From Bacteroidales bacterium (lineage in GTDB: Bacteria; Bacteroidota; Bacteroidia; Bacteroidales; F082), in NCBI GenBank assembly GCA_016282015.1, contig JAEEJS010000032.1, forward strand, positions 1 to 64,000: a stretch of 64,000 nucleotides of DNA, in the 5' to 3' direction. This document shows, piece after piece, positions 63,082 to 64,000 of this stretch (positions are counted from its first letter, which is position 1; the number at the start of each line of letters is the position of its first letter). The notes under the pieces are model-generated. The model was not told where the DNA came from. It was given only the letters and a program-made list of their open reading frames with translations, and searched no databases. Both the position numbers and the translations under genes were made by a program.

Positions 63082-64000
<919 letters not shown>

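Overview
The window looks like a Bacteroidetes (probably Bacteroidales) chromosome. Evidence: TAnnTTTG-type -7 promoter elements, T9SS-type C-terminal domains, and DUF6089, DUF2490, DUF4956 and DUF2723 family proteins. Main contents: (i) a MarR-headed operon (5907->217, minus) with a VTC-fold polyphosphate-polymerase-like protein, DUF4956 membrane protein, DUF2490 outer-membrane protein, a lipoprotein and a GH2 hydrolase; (ii) a probable sphingolipid neighbourhood with a serine-palmitoyltransferase-like enzyme flanked by two SDRs and a VOC protein; (iii) housekeeping blocks: two OmpH/Skp proteins, bamA, uppS, nadK, rsgA, dprA, lgt, tRNA-Gln, rimP-nusA-infB, purA, relA/spoT, gapA; (iv) two T9SS cargo proteins, one a CotH-kinase/lamin-tail protein; (v) the standout, a tightly coupled ~19 kb operon plus a short distal unit (33392-55516) that reads as an aryl-polyene/flexirubin-type type II fatty-acid/polyketide cluster. 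It has a tyrosine-ammonia-lyase-like starter enzyme, three KSs with intact catalytic residues, two KS-like proteins lacking the active-site Cys, two ACPs, KR, two hotdog dehydratases, O-methyltransferase, acyltransferases, LolA, an MMPL exporter fused to an acyltransferase, GT2, a CrtI-like oxidoreductase, two esterases and an AMP-ligase. No DarA/DarB-like resorcinol genes were recognised. A further unusual signal is three diverged copies of a palindromic repeat (GAGACGTTTC-NN-GAAACGTCTC) embedded in the same reading frame of a transglutaminase-like gene. All calls come from reading the sequence and the ORF translations; no database search was run.
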